This document shows positions 23,730 to 31,618 of a DNA stretch of 38,648 nucleotides, in pieces. The number at the start of each line of letters is the position of its first letter. Position 1 is the first letter of the stretch. The stretch lies in assembly GCA_041743105.1 (NCBI GenBank), contig JBGTNI010000087.1:1-38648 (forward strand). The letters are read 5' to 3'. The translations under genes were made by a program, and so were the position numbers. The notes beneath the pieces were generated by a model. That model searched no databases, was not told where the DNA came from, and saw only the letters and a program-made list of their open reading frames with translations. This DNA is from QHCE01 sp041743105 (GTDB taxonomy: Bacteria; Actinomycetota; Actinomycetes; Mycobacteriales; QHCE01).

Positions 23730-25753
23730 TCCGTCACCTCCCGCAACAGCTCCTGGATCTCGGCTTCGAGCTGTTTTATCTCGGCGTCGATCTCCGCCAA
23801 TGGCCTGGGCGGGACGTACTTGTAGAAGTGTCGGGTGAGCGGAATTTCGTACCCGATTTTGGTCTTGGTGTGGTCTACCCAGGCGTCCGCAACGTACGGA
23901 CGCACCTCGCGTTCGAGGTGATCGGTTACGGCGGTGCGGTACTCGACGGTGGCCAGCCGCGCCGCCGGGTCCTCCTCGTATCCGACCCGGACCTCGGGCA
24001 GGGCGACGTTCTCCGCGTCGCGCAGTTCCGGGTCGGGCTCCGGCTCGCCCTGGCGATTGGTGACGATCGGTGCTTCGGGGTCCCGGACGGCGATGACGTC
24101 CCACACCGCCTTTTGTTGGGGAGCGTTCAGGCCGGCGTCCTTGAGCAGTGGGTCGACGACTTTCGCCACCGTCGAACGGTCGGTGTCGGAGAGCTCGACG
24201 TGCGCCGTAAGCGATGCGACGAGACCGTCGATGGCGTCGGTGGGGAGCTTGGCCAACTTGGGCGAGGTACGTACCAGCTCCAAGGTGTCGGAGGTGATCT
24301 CCCACCGCAGCCTCAACGGCCGTTCCACAGTGATGCGCATAAACCCGAACGCCTCGTTGGGCAGAATCTTGACGCGTCCACTCTCCTCGAACGCGCCGTA
24401 CAGTTTCGTGATCTCCGCGATGTGCGCCGCGGACAGTTCCTTGCGTTTCTCCCCGAGGCTTTTGCGCATCTTCTGCCACAGCTCGCGGGCGTCGACGAGT
24501 TGCACCTTGCCGCGCCGCTCCGGGCTCTTGCGGTTGGTGACCACCCAGAAATAGGTGGAGATTCCGGTGTTGTAGAAGAGCTGGTCGGGCAGCGCGATCA
24601 CGGCTTCCAGCCAGTCGTTCTCAATGATCCAGCGGCGAATCTCCGACTCGCCCGAGCCAGCCGCGCCGGTGAACAGTGGGGAACCGTTGAACACGATCGC
24701 CAACCGCGAGCCGCCCTGCTCGGCTGGCTTCATCTTGCTGATCATGTGCTGCAGGAACAGAAAGCTACCGTCGTTGATGCGGGGCAGCCCGGCGCCGAAC
24801 CTTCCCGCGAACCCCTTGGACTCGTGCTCATCGCGGACGGCCCGTTCGATCTTCTTCCACTCCACCCCGAACGGTGGGTTGGCAAGCAGGTAGTCGAACC
24901 GCTGACCGGGGTGGCCGTCGTCGGAGAACGAGTTTCCCAGCGCGATGTGTGAGGCGTCCTGGCCCTTAATCATCATGTCCGAGCGGCAGATCGCGTAGGT
25001 TTCGGCGTTGAGTTCCTGGCCGTACACCTCCAGGTTGGCCTGCGGGTTCAGCGAACGTAGGTGATCCTCGGCGACGCTGAGCATCCCACCGGTGCCGCAC
25101 GCGGGGTCGAAGAGGGTCTTGATCAGACCGGGCTTGGTGAGCAGTTGGTCGTCTTCGATGAACAACAGGTTGACCATCAGTCGGATCACTTCGCGCGGGG
25201 TGAAGTGCTCGCCGGCAGTCTCGTTCGACAACTCCGAGAAGCGGCGGATCAGCTCCTCGTACAGGTAGCCCATCTCCAGGTTCGACACGGCTTGCGGATG
25301 CAGGTCGATCTCGCAGAATCGCGACACCACGAGGTACAGCAGGTCGGCCCGATCGAGCCGTCCGACCTGGGCGCGCAGGTCGAACTTTTCCAGCACGTCA
25401 CGGGCGGCGGGAGAGAAGTCACCCAGGTAGTTGTTCAGGTTGTCGGCCAGATGCGGTGGGTCGTCCAGCAACCGCGTGAGTGTCAGCTTCGAGGTGTTGT
25501 AGAAGCGCTGCTGGGCGGCCTGCTCCAGTACGGGGGCAACGTTGGCGACCTTGCCGAGTAGTTTGTCGGCTCGCTCCAGCACCGCTGCCTTCGTCGGCTC
25601 CAGCACGCAGTCGAGGCGGCGCAGCACGACCATCGGCAAGATGACCTTGCCGTACTCCGACTGTTTGTAGTCCCCGCGCAGCAGATCGGCGACCGACCAG
25701 ATGAACGCGGCATGATTGCGAATCGTCTCGGTCGTACCCGGCTCCGCGGTCAT
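23726..25753 (-). CDS. hsdM: Type I restriction-modification N6-adenine methyltransferase
   Basis: HsdM methylates adenine in the target chosen by HsdS, using S-adenosylmethionine. It protects host DNA and is part of the restriction complex. The 675-residue protein has the helical N-terminal domain (about 10-170, including SVADLLRGDYKQSEYGKVIL), the pre-catalytic GEHFTPREVIRLM, the SAM-binding motif DPACGTGG (217-224) and the catalytic NPPFG (292-296). IALPDQLFYNTGISTYFWVV and a C-terminal helical tail follow. It is intact and full length. It is the first gene of the hsdM-hsdS-hsdR operon, with ATG 25753 preceded by an AAAGGGG run. Confidence 0.95.
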   Translation of the reverse strand: MTAEPGTTETIRNHAAFIWSVADLLRGDYKQSEYGKVILPMVVLRRLDCVLEPTKAAVLERADKLLGKVANVAPVLEQAAQQRFYNTSKLTLTRLLDDPPHLADNLNNYLGDFSPAARDVLEKFDLRAQVGRLDRADLLYLVVSRFCEIDLHPQAVSNLEMGYLYEELIRRFSELSNETAGEHFTPREVIRLMVNLLFIEDDQLLTKPGLIKTLFDPACGTGGMLSVAEDHLRSLNPQANLEVYGQELNAETYAICRSDMMIKGQDASHIALGNSFSDDGHPGQRFDYLLANPPFGVEWKKIERAVRDEHESKGFAGRFGAGLPRINDGSFLFLQHMISKMKPAEQGGSRLAIVFNGSPLFTGAAGSGESEIRRWIIENDWLEAVIALPDQLFYNTGISTYFWVVTNRKSPERRGKVQLVDARELWQKMRKSLGEKRKELSAAHIAEITKLYGAFEESGRVKILPNEAFGFMRITVERPLRLRWEITSDTLELVRTSPKLAKLPTDAIDGLVASLTAHVELSDTDRSTVAKVVDPLLKDAGLNAPQQKAVWDVIAVRDPEAPIVTNRQGEPEPDPELRDAENVALPEVRVGYEEDPAARLATVEYRTAVTDHLEREVRPYVADAWVDHTKTKIGYEIPLTRHFYKYVPPRPLAEIDAEIKQLEAEIQELLREVTE

Positions 25754-25853
25754 GCCGCCCCTTTCGACGCTTCAATCTGTTGTCGCTGACCCTAGAGGAA
25801 GCGTTACCGACCGCGAAGGGCTGCGCCGAGGGCGAGCTTGAGTACGTGCGGCG

Positions 25854-26102
25854 CTACCTAGGCGTGAGTTTGAGGATGGCCCAGTCACCATCGGTGCTGG
25901 TGAGGCTCACACTGACGCGCCTCACCGGTCGAGGTTCGGTGACATCTTTGGCGGATATGTGGTGCGTGTAGCTCGTTGGCACTGGCATGACGACAGCGTA
26001 GAACATCCCCGACCCCGGCAGCGTCGTTACGGCAGTTGGATCCCATGTGACGCGCGTACTCCTGCCTTTGGTCACCGCTCCTTCCGCGACGACCTCTGAC
26101 AC
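25854..26102 (-). pseudogene. Unrecognised fragment beside the IS256-family element
   Basis: This frame of at least 82 codons starts with GTG and has no ribosome-binding site. It remains open upstream towards the insertion element at 26195, so it may be the 3' part of a gene cut by that insertion. The residues (STRVTWDPTAV, then GMFYAVVMPVPTSYTHH and a C-terminal DWAILKLTPR) look like real protein with alternating strands, but I recognise no family. It lies upstream of hsdM on the same strand. It could be a small intact gene instead. Confidence 0.3.
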
Positions 26103-26194
26103 CGATCTCGAAAATCTCGGTATCGTCTTTAACCCTTCGCGAGGGTGCTCGTGACGATTCCGGTGACACGGTCAGCGGTGCTGAAATCTGGGCT

Positions 26195-27546
26195 GGGGTC
26201 TGTAACAGCAATGGTGTTTCCGGGTGGTCTTCATTAGTAGGTTTCTGTTGCGGGCCAGCGGTCGGCGAAGGTGATGGCGAACGCGTTTAATGCGGGTTTC
26301 CATCGCATTGTCCATCGAGCTTGGCCTTTACCGGTTGGGTCCACGGACCTGGTGACAAGATACAAGCACTTCATCGCTGCTTGCTCGGTCGGGAAGTGAC
26401 CGCGGACTTTGACTGCTCGTCGGTAGCGGGCGTTGAGCGATTCAATGGCATTCGTCGAGCAGATCACGGTACGGATCTCCACGTCGTAGTCTAGGAATGG
26501 AATGAACTCCTCCCACGCGTTCTCCCACAACCGCACGATCGCGCCGTATCTAGCGCCCCACCTTTGGGTCAGCTCATCCAAAGTGGCTCGGGCCGCATCG
26601 GCGTTGGGTGCTGTGTAGATCGGCTTCACGTCTCGTGTGAGCGCGTCCCAGTCGCGTTTGGACGCGAGCCAGAACGTGTTGCGGATCAAGTGGATGATGC
26701 AATTTTGGACAGCGGTCAACGGCCACACGTTGCCCACGACCTCTGGCAGCCCTTTGAGGCCGTCGCAGACCAGGAAGAACACATCGGTGACGCCACGGTT
26801 GCCGATGTCGGTGAGCACGCTCATCCAAAACTTCGCACCCTCACCACCAGTGCCCGCCCATAGACCAAGGATGTCCTCCTCACCGGCAGGCTGACTCCGA
26901 TGGCTGCGTAAATGGGCCTGTTCGCGACCTGCCCATCACGCACCTTCACCACGATGGCGTCAATGAAGACCACTGCATAGACACCGCCCAGAGGCCGGTT
27001 GGACCAGTCCGCCATCTCTTCCATGACCTTGTCGGTGATCCGGAACACCGTCTCCTTGCTGACCGAGGCACCGTAGATCTGGTCTAAGTGCGCGGCGATT
27101 TCCCCGGTGGTCAATCCTTTCGCATACAGCGACAGGACGATCTCATCGACTCCGGTCAACCGGCGTTGGTGTTTCTTCACGATCTGCGGCTCGAAAGAGC
27201 CGTCCCGATCACGGGGCACCTCGATCTCGATTTGCCCGGTGGCTTCGGTCAGAACCGTCTTCGGTCGGGTTCGGTTGCCGACATTGGTCGAGTCCCGATC
27301 ATCTGGGGCGCGATGTTTCTCATGCCCAAGATGCTCGGTCATCTCCTCATTTAACGCGGTCTCAAGCACACCCTTAGCCAACTGCTTGAGCAGCCCATCC
27401 GGACCAGCTCTTTGGCAGCTGCCTCCTCCGCTGACGGTTTGGACTTCTTCCTAGGATTCACAACATCAAGTGTCGTCATAACGCCACCTTCCCCGCTGAC
27501 TTTCCAATCAGCGCCTCAGACCGAAAACCCCTAATGAAACAGTCCC
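26195..27546 (-). mobile_element. IS256-family insertion element, decayed
   Basis: The element contains a broken IS256-family (mutator-type) transposase on the minus strand. Its proposed ends are related but imperfect inverted repeats: GGGGTCTGTAACAGC at 26195 and, on the opposite strand, GGGACTGTTTCATTAG ending at 27546, each followed by a GTTT-CGG block. I could not find a convincing 8-9 bp target duplication, so the exact ends are uncertain by several bases. It sits in an accessory block between a restriction system and other IS remnants. Confidence 0.7.
26234..27478 (-). pseudogene. IS256-family transposase, disrupted
   Basis: The start MTTLDVVNPRKKSKPS (27478) runs into an internal deletion near 27405. 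AAAKELV jumps out of frame to PDGLLKQLAKGVLETALNEEMTEHLGH, losing the segment that normally separates them. The middle part reads through KETVFRITDKVMEEMADW and the first catalytic Asp (VVFIDAIVVKVRDG). Near 26893 a missing base shifts the frame in GVSLAGEEDILGLWAGTGGEGAKFW. The rest (26824-26234) is intact, with VCDGLKGLPEV (second Asp), WENAWEEFIPFL (Glu) and the STNAIESLNARYR motif. All catalytic residues remain, but two lesions prevent one continuous product. The two pieces at 26821-27381 and 26234-26824 would not be functional unless frameshifting occurred. Confidence 0.85.
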
Positions 27547-27702
27547 TGGCTGTGGGATGCGGAAGGTCGGCACGGGGGTGCTTGGCCCTGTGATGGCGAC
27601 GTTCGCGACAAGGTTCTCGTTCAATGCTTTGCGTTGAGCCTGCTTTCCGCTCGCGATGATGTCGATGATGTGTTCGGCAAATTCGGCGAGCAGCGTTGGG
27701 GA
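27547..27702 (-). pseudogene. Probable serine-recombinase C-terminal remnant
   Basis: A frame on the minus strand reads LLAEFAEHIIDIIASGKQ, then RKALNENLVANVAI and TPVPTFRIPQP, resembling the helical and strand end of large serine recombinases (resolvase/integrase type). An in-frame stop lies immediately upstream, and the frame runs into the IS256-family end at 27546, so only a fragment of about 50 codons is left. It suggests that an integrative element once occupied this locus. The family call rests on a short match and could be wrong. Confidence 0.4.
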
Positions 27703-27833
27703 CTGTCAATCAGTTGATGGATCAGTATCTCCATTGAAGACACCACGCTTCGGCGGCTGCCTTCGTTACAGACCCGTCGGGTCACAGATCCCGCGGGTGT
27801 CCACGCCGCTGAGGGAGTACACATGATTGGAAT
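27703..27833. other. Gene-free spacer with a small palindrome
   Basis: I see no coding frame of good quality here. The only structure is GACCCGTCGGGTC (27771-27783), a six-base inverted repeat around one base. The composition is intermediate, and the stretch separates the recombinase remnant from the terminator of the secreted-protein gene. Confidence 0.4.
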
Positions 27834-27862
27834 CTGCGGCCGTGCGGACCGCACGGCCGCAG
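27834..27862 (-). terminator. Strong palindromic terminator of the secreted-protein gene
   Basis: Fourteen-base perfect arms (27834-27847 and 27849-27862) flank a single central A, giving a very stable GC-rich hairpin. It lies 35 bases beyond the stop codon of the secreted-protein gene. The following bases on that strand begin ATTCC, a weak T-run. Position and stability support an intrinsic terminator. Confidence 0.7.
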
Positions 27863-27896
27863 CCCGTTCTGTGGATTCGCGAACAATGGCTATCCG

Positions 27897-28484
27897 TCAC
27901 AACGGAACGATGTTTTCCCAACCGGCCTGCCACAGGCGAGCCTCGAAGTAGCCATTGGGGCCATCACCGACGCCGGGGCCTGGCAGGCCGGTCACCGCGT
28001 CGTCGCTGTAAGCCTTGATCGTGGTCATCGACCGCGTGAGGCAATTGTTCGTGACGAGGTTGTAGTCCTGCTTCGCCAACTCAGAGAACTTGTTCACCGC
28101 ATTGCCCGGGTCCGGGTTCGCTACGTCCCGGCAGCGGAAACGGGTGTAGGGCGTTGCCGGTCGCTTCGTGCGGAAATGCTGCAACATCGCCATCACGTCC
28201 TCCGGGCCACGCCTCCAACTCACATCCGGCTTGTGCTCGTTGTCTTTGACTTCGGTCGCGCCCGAGTACCAATGGCCGGCGGCATCTGTCACCGCCCAGC
28301 CCGCATGCCCAAAACCATCGGCGGCTGCGGGCGCGTTGAAGACGCAAGCACGTCCGGCGAAGGCCTGCCGATGCCCGCGCACCTGTTCTTGGGCGCCGGC
28401 GGCCGCTGCTGGGGTAATCCAGCTTCCAGCCAAGACCACCACGGCGGCAGTCAGCAGTGTAATAATAGATCGCTTTATTTGCAT
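27897..28484 (-). CDS. Secreted protein, possible permuted papain-like (NlpC/LRAT-type) fold
   Basis: This 195-residue exported protein has a basic start (MQIKR), a hydrophobic core (about 7-22) and a likely signal-peptidase site near residues 27-29 (ITPAAAAGA). The mature part has GHAGWAV with His60, then ATEVKDNE, and a later YNLVTNNCLTRS with Cys148. A His-first, Asn-Cys-later order is typical of permuted NlpC/P60 or LRAT-like hydrolases that act on cell-wall peptides or acyl groups. This is inference from motif order. Cys47 and Cys118 could form a disulphide. ATG 28484 has GGGGGG about three bases upstream. The gene has its own strong terminator and sits between insertion elements, which suggests acquired cargo. 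Confidence 0.6.
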   Translation of the reverse strand: MQIKRSIITLLTAAVVVLAGSWITPAAAAGAQEQVRGHRQAFAGRACVFNAPAAADGFGHAGWAVTDAAGHWYSGATEVKDNEHKPDVSWRRGPEDVMAMLQHFRTKRPATPYTRFRCRDVANPDPGNAVNKFSELAKQDYNLVTNNCLTRSMTTIKAYSDDAVTGLPGPGVGDGPNGYFEARLWQAGWENIVPL

Positions 28485-28614
28485 TATCCCCCCATTAGTC
28501 AGAATTATCAGAGATAGTAACTGTTCATCCAATATCCGAATACGACGCTCTGTCGGGTTCCTTTCAGTGCTGATCGAGGATCGATAGCCGTACAAACGGA
28601 ACCGATCCGACCCG

Positions 28615-28719
28615 ACGGTCCCTGCCGCGACTGCGACCAGTTAGAAATCGAAACCCTCAACTGGGTCGACTGGTACAACAATCAGCGACCCCACCAAGCC
28701 ATCGACGACCTGACGGGAT
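28615..28719 (+). pseudogene. Remnant of an IS3-family transposase (outer, interrupted element)
   Basis: On the plus strand the residues IETLNWVDWYNNQRPHQAI (within about 28650-28706) are the C-terminal hallmark of IS3-family transposase OrfB (WVDWFNN-R-H motif). The sequence stops abruptly at 28719, where the perfect inverted repeat of the inner element begins. No other part of this outer transposase is visible upstream. Confidence 0.75.
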
Positions 28720-28740
28720 TGCTGTCGGTTTGGTTGACTC
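28720..28740 (+). repeat. Left inverted repeat of inner IS3-family element
   Basis: This is a 21-base terminal repeat beginning TGCTGTCGG. Its perfect reverse complement is found at 29953-29973. Confidence 0.95.
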
Positions 28741-28783
28741 CTGATCTGTGGTGACTTCGGTTGCTGCTGGAAGGATGTTTGCT

Positions 28784-29067
28784 ATGCCTAAGCCTTATCC
28801 GGTTGAGTTCCGTCGTGATGTTGTCGCGGTTGCCCGCAAGCGTGAGGCATCGTTATCGCAGATCGCGAAGGATTTCGGGATTAGCGAGTCGTGTCTGGCG
28901 AACTGGCTTCAAAAAGCCGATGTCGAGGACGGTGTCCGGCCGGGCGTGACTGCCGCCGAGCAGGCGAAATCCGGGAGTTGAAGAAACGGAATCGTCTACT
29001 GGAGCAGGAGAACGAGGTCCTGCGGCGGGCTGCGGCGTATCTCGCGCGTGATGTGAACCCAAAATGA
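28784..29067 (+). pseudogene. IS3-family transposase OrfA, frameshifted
   Basis: ATG 28784, with GGAAGGA upstream, opens MPKPYPVEFRRDVVAVARK and a helix-turn-helix (LSQIAKDFGISESCLANWL). Near 28968 the frame shifts: the expected EIRELKKRNRLLEQENEVL and RRAAAYLARDVNPK lie in another frame and end with TGA at 29065-29067. A single missing base explains this. The final ATGA overlap with OrfB is normal for the family. The gene is not functional as written. Confidence 0.85.
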
Positions 29068-29945
29068 TGTTCCCGCTGGTCCGCGCACTAGCCGCGGCCG
29101 ATGCCCCGATCCGGGTGCCGGTCGCGGTGACCTGCCGGGTACTAGGGTTCTCCAAGCAGGTGTTCTATCGGTGGGAGAAGAATCCGATCTGTGATCGGGA
29201 CTGGGAGCACGCCCATCTGATCAACGCCGCAATCGATATTCATGCCGATGATCCCGCGTTTGGGTGTCGGTTCATCGCCGACGAACTGATTGATCAGGGT
29301 TTCACCGCCTCGGAGCGGCGAGTGTGGCGGTTGTGTTCGCAGCACAAGATTTGGAGTGTTTTCTCCAAGAAACGCGGCCTGGGCCAAGGCTGGCCCGCCC
29401 GTTCATGATGATCTCGTCAGCCGTGACTTCACCGCGACTCGTCCAAATCGGCTCTGGCTGACCGATATCACCGAGCATTGGACTGATGAGGAACTGTATC
29501 TGTGCGCGATCAAGGACGTGTTCTCCAACCGGATCGTCGGCTACTCCATCGACGGGCGAATGACCGCGCAATTGGCAGTCGCAGCTGTCAGGAACGCGGT
29601 CGCACTACGAAACCCAGTTGGCACCGTGATCCACTCCGACCGCGGTTCTCAAGCCAATTTCGTTCCCGCAAGTTCGTCGAGTTCCTGCAACACGCAGGCA
29701 TCACCGGGTCGATGGGCCGGGTTGGAGCATGTGGTGACAACGCCGCTATGGAATCATTCTTCGCTCTCCTGCAAAAGAACGTCCTGGAAAAGCAGCGTTT
29801 CAGGACCCGGCAAGAACTCCGGCTGGAGATCGTGACCTGGATCGAACGCACCTACCACCGCCGACGCAGACAACGAGCCCTGAACAAACTCACGCCCATC
29901 GAATACGAAATGATCACAACACAGACCGTCACCCTGACGGCCTAA
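29064..29945 (+). pseudogene. IS3-family transposase OrfB, two frameshifts
   Basis: OrfB opens MMFPLVRALAAADAPIRVPV and shows the N-terminal HTH_21-like region (FGCRFIADELIDQGF). A first shift occurs near 29380, after SKKRGL. The catalytic core continues in a second frame: RLWLTDITE, with the first Asp, and HSDRGSQ, with the second. A second shift follows near 29660, where five bases (GCCAA) seem inserted before FRSRKFVEFLQ. The Glu of AAMESFFALLQKN completes the DDE triad and the end matches the family (RRQRALNKLTPIEYE). It cannot give a full-length product without frameshifting. Confidence 0.85.
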
Positions 29946-29952
29946 ACCCCAC

Positions 29953-29973
29953 GAGTCAACCAAACCGACAGCA
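29953..29973 (-). repeat. Right inverted repeat of inner IS3-family element
   Basis: This 21-base repeat ends ...GACAGCA and is the exact reverse complement of the repeat at 28720-28740. Confidence 0.95.
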
Positions 29974-30003
29974 GACCCTTGCCGATGTCCTGAGACATCA
30001 CAA
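29974..30003. mobile_element. Terminal fragment of another insertion element
   Basis: After the inner element the sequence GACCCTTGCCGATGTCCTGA...ATCACAA carries the inverted repeat GATGTC / GACATC (29984-29989 and 29994-29999). It resembles the terminal repeats of IS3/IS481-type elements of actinobacteria. It is probably the right end of the outer element whose transposase end is at 28615-28719. It stops three bases before the tRNA-Arg gene. Confidence 0.4.
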
Positions 30004-30006
30004 CAG

Positions 30007-30078
30007 TGCCCCCGGCAGGATTCGAACCTGCGACACACGGTTTAGGAAACCGATGCTCTTCCCCTGAGCTACGAGGGC
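30007..30078 (-). tRNA. tRNA-Arg (anticodon CCU)
   Basis: Read on the minus strand, a cloverleaf begins GCCCTCG and ends CGGGGGC plus discriminator A, forming a seven-pair acceptor. The T-arm is CGCAGGTTCGAATCCTGCC-like, with a perfect five-pair stem. The anticodon loop TTCCTAA gives anticodon CCT, which reads AGG (arginine). The CCA end is not encoded. The accessory IS block ends three bases from its 3' end, so it may mark an integration boundary. Confidence 0.95.
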
Positions 30079-30139
30079 GGTAGTAAGTGGTTGCGCGACA
30101 GGTCCCTCCGCCAGGTTGCAGCCTAGAGGGCTCGCTGAT

Positions 30140-30934
30140 CTACAGCTGCGCCGCCGCCGCATAGAAGCCGCTGCGTTCGGTCTCCTGCTCACCGTCGTCG
30201 GGCCGCCATGCCACAGCGTCCACAATGCCGGGCTCCACGACGGTCATTCCGGCGAAGAACCGTTCCAGTTCTGCTTTGGTTCGTGGATACACCGGTGTGG
30301 TGCTGGATTTATACAACTCGGTCACCGTGTCCCACGCGCCCGGCATCCCCTCGAGAGTGCAGTGCGATAGCGCCACCGTGCTGCTGGGTGCTAGAGCTCG
30401 ACAGTAGCGGTCGAGCACGTTCCAGGGCGCCTCGCTGTCGGGCAAAAAGTGCAGGACCGCCACTGTGAGCAACGCGACGGGTCGGCCGAAGTCCAGCAGC
30501 CCGGCCACACCCGGCGCGTTCAGCACAACGTCTACGTCTCGCACATCGGCTTGGGTGATGCTGGTGTTGGGATCGTCGGCCAGCAGCTCCGCGCTATGTG
30601 CCACGGCAACCGATTCGTTGTCTACGTAGGCAACGCGCACCGAAGCGTTGTGTTGCTGGGCGACCTGGTGCACGTTTCCTGCGGTGGGAATTCCCGAGCC
30701 TAGATCCAGAAACTGATCGATGCCAGCCTCGATGCTGTAGCGCACCACTCGGCTGAGGAACCGCCGGTTGCACTGTGCCGAGCGAGCCAGCGCCGGCTGC
30801 GCTGCCAGCGCCCGCTCGGCCAGTTCGCGGTCGACCGCGAAGTTATGCGCCCCACCAAGGTAGTAGTCATACATCCGCGCCGGATTGGGGCGCTCGGCGT
30901 TCACCTCGTCTGGTATCCAGCTTTGGGCGGTCAC
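30140..30934 (-). CDS. SAM-dependent methyltransferase, DUF574 type
   Basis: This 264-residue cytoplasmic protein belongs to the large actinobacterial 'S-adenosyl methyltransferase' (DUF574) group. The family signature is complete: NAERPNPARMYDYYLGGAHNF (about 11-31), CNRRFLSRVVRYSIEAGI, then the SAM-binding FLDLGSGIPTAGNVH, AYVDNESVAVAHS with the acidic ribose contact, ADVRD, and a VAVLHFLPD strand. GTG 30934 has GGAGG about ten bases upstream and gives the expected start (TAQSWIP). An in-frame upstream ATG (30994) is unlikely. Substrates of this group are mostly unknown. It stands alone between tRNA-Arg and a small gene on the same strand. Confidence 0.9.
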   Translation of the reverse strand: MTAQSWIPDEVNAERPNPARMYDYYLGGAHNFAVDRELAERALAAQPALARSAQCNRRFLSRVVRYSIEAGIDQFLDLGSGIPTAGNVHQVAQQHNASVRVAYVDNESVAVAHSAELLADDPNTSITQADVRDVDVVLNAPGVAGLLDFGRPVALLTVAVLHFLPDSEAPWNVLDRYCRALAPSSTVALSHCTLEGMPGAWDTVTELYKSSTTPVYPRTKAELERFFAGMTVVEPGIVDAVAWRPDDGEQETERSGFYAAAAQL

Positions 30935-31003
30935 CTCAACACCTCCACTCAGTGGCGCGGTGCTGTGTGGAGGCCCGAACATGTGCCCCCACACAGCAGC
31001 GGC

Positions 31004-31171
31004 TTACAGCTTGTCTAGGCCTTCTTGTGCTTTCTGCTTGGCCTGATCAATCTTGTCCTCGTGCTTGCCACCGGTCTTGCTTTTCGCGATTTCGGAGACT
31101 TTTTCCACGCCTTGCGCTGCTTTGTCCTTGTTCTTAGCCAGTAGATCCTTGGCTTTGTCTAGCAAGCCCAT
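31004..31171 (-). CDS. Small Lys-rich helical protein, Rv0909-like antitoxin family
   Basis: This 55-residue protein begins MGLLDKAKDLLAKNKDKAAQ and ends in EDKIDQAKQKAQEGLDKL. The alternation of Lys/Asp with Ala/Leu and the TGGKHEDKIDQA core match small proteins annotated as antitoxin of the Mycobacterium tuberculosis Rv0909 type. No toxin gene is adjacent, so the annotation does not prove an antitoxin role, and a general stress (CsbD-like) function is possible. ATG 31171 has a GGAAG ribosome-binding site. A long inverted repeat lies upstream. Confidence 0.7.
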   Translation of the reverse strand: MGLLDKAKDLLAKNKDKAAQGVEKVSEIAKSKTGGKHEDKIDQAKQKAQEGLDKL

Positions 31172-31191
31172 CAAATCTTCCTTTCCGTTTT

Positions 31192-31253
31192 AGAGGTCGT
31201 GCGGGGTATGTGCTGTGTACTGCAGCGTTCGAACGAACCACCGCACGACCTCT
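31192..31253. repeat. 13-bp perfect inverted repeat with 36-base loop
   Basis: AGAGGTCGTGCGG (31192-31204) is the exact reverse complement of 31241-31253. Inside it GGT (31205-31207) can pair with ACC (31237-31239) past a one-base bulge, extending the stem to 16 pairs. The loop holds a small palindrome (GTTCGAAC). It lies 21 bases upstream of the small Lys-rich gene and between divergent genes. It may be a leader RNA hairpin, a terminator for an unseen transcript or a large operator. No T-run follows. Confidence 0.6.
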
Positions 31254-31382
31254 GGAGTCGTGACGGATGTTTCATGATTCGCTCATGTTTTACCGGAAGT
31301 GGCAGCGGGGTCAACCTTTGGCCCGGGCGTTGTGAGGTAGGAGTTAGGTTGGGTCGGCGATCGAGCGGTGTACCGTATAGCT

Positions 31383-31544
31383 GTGCCAGCGTCTGCGCCA
31401 GACCACGACCGCAAGGTCGCCGTAGCCGGTGTCGATGATGTAACTGTGGTCACTGACCCTCGCGATGAGTTAACTGAGCGGGCGCGGCGGCGTGAATCCG
31501 AGAATGAACCGCGGCTCCTGGAGGAGCGCCCGCCCCATTGGTGA
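31383..31544 (+). CDS. Small acidic protein, probably leaderless
   Basis: GTG 31383 opens a 53-codon frame: VPASAPDHDRKVAVAGVDDV, a DPRDELTERARRRES segment and an end LLEERPPHW. No ribosome-binding site precedes it. A TACCGT hexamer ends six bases before the start, with TTGGGT sixteen bases further upstream, which suits a leaderless transcript. The codon use is actinobacterial, and the Asp-Pro-Arg-Asp-Glu-Leu core looks like a conserved protein rather than chance. The family is not recognised. Confidence 0.5.
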   Translation: MPASAPDHDRKVAVAGVDDVTVVTDPRDELTERARRRESENEPRLLEERPPHW

Positions 31545-31618
31545 CTACTTCGTACTAAGGGCACCTGGCGATAGAGACGGCAATGCTGCGGTGTTCCATG
31601 CAGTTCCTGTCGGACACG

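Larger units (their letters stand above)
28720..29973 (+). mobile_element. IS3-family insertion element with perfect ends
   Basis: A 1254-bp element is bounded by perfect 21-bp inverted repeats (28720-28740 and 29953-29973). It carries the two overlapping transposase genes typical of IS3 family members. The flanking bases (GAT on the left, GAC on the right) do not form an exact target duplication. Perfect ends next to damaged reading frames suggest recent insertion followed by quick decay, or sequence errors in the assembly. Confidence 0.92.

Noticed and set aside
23730..24479. Upstream extension of the hsdS frame (about 250 extra codons)
   Set aside because: It lies wholly inside hsdM on the same strand, is Arg-rich shadow sequence, and the real start is the GTGA overlap at 23729.
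25885..26211. Possible 108-codon frame beside the IS256-family element
   Set aside because: Arg/Ser/Gln-rich shadow of another frame with no start signal, overlapping the proposed IS end.
26187..27554. Target-site duplication of the IS256-family element
   Set aside because: Flanks TCTGGGCT and GGCTGTGG share only a short GGCT; not convincing as an 8-bp duplication.
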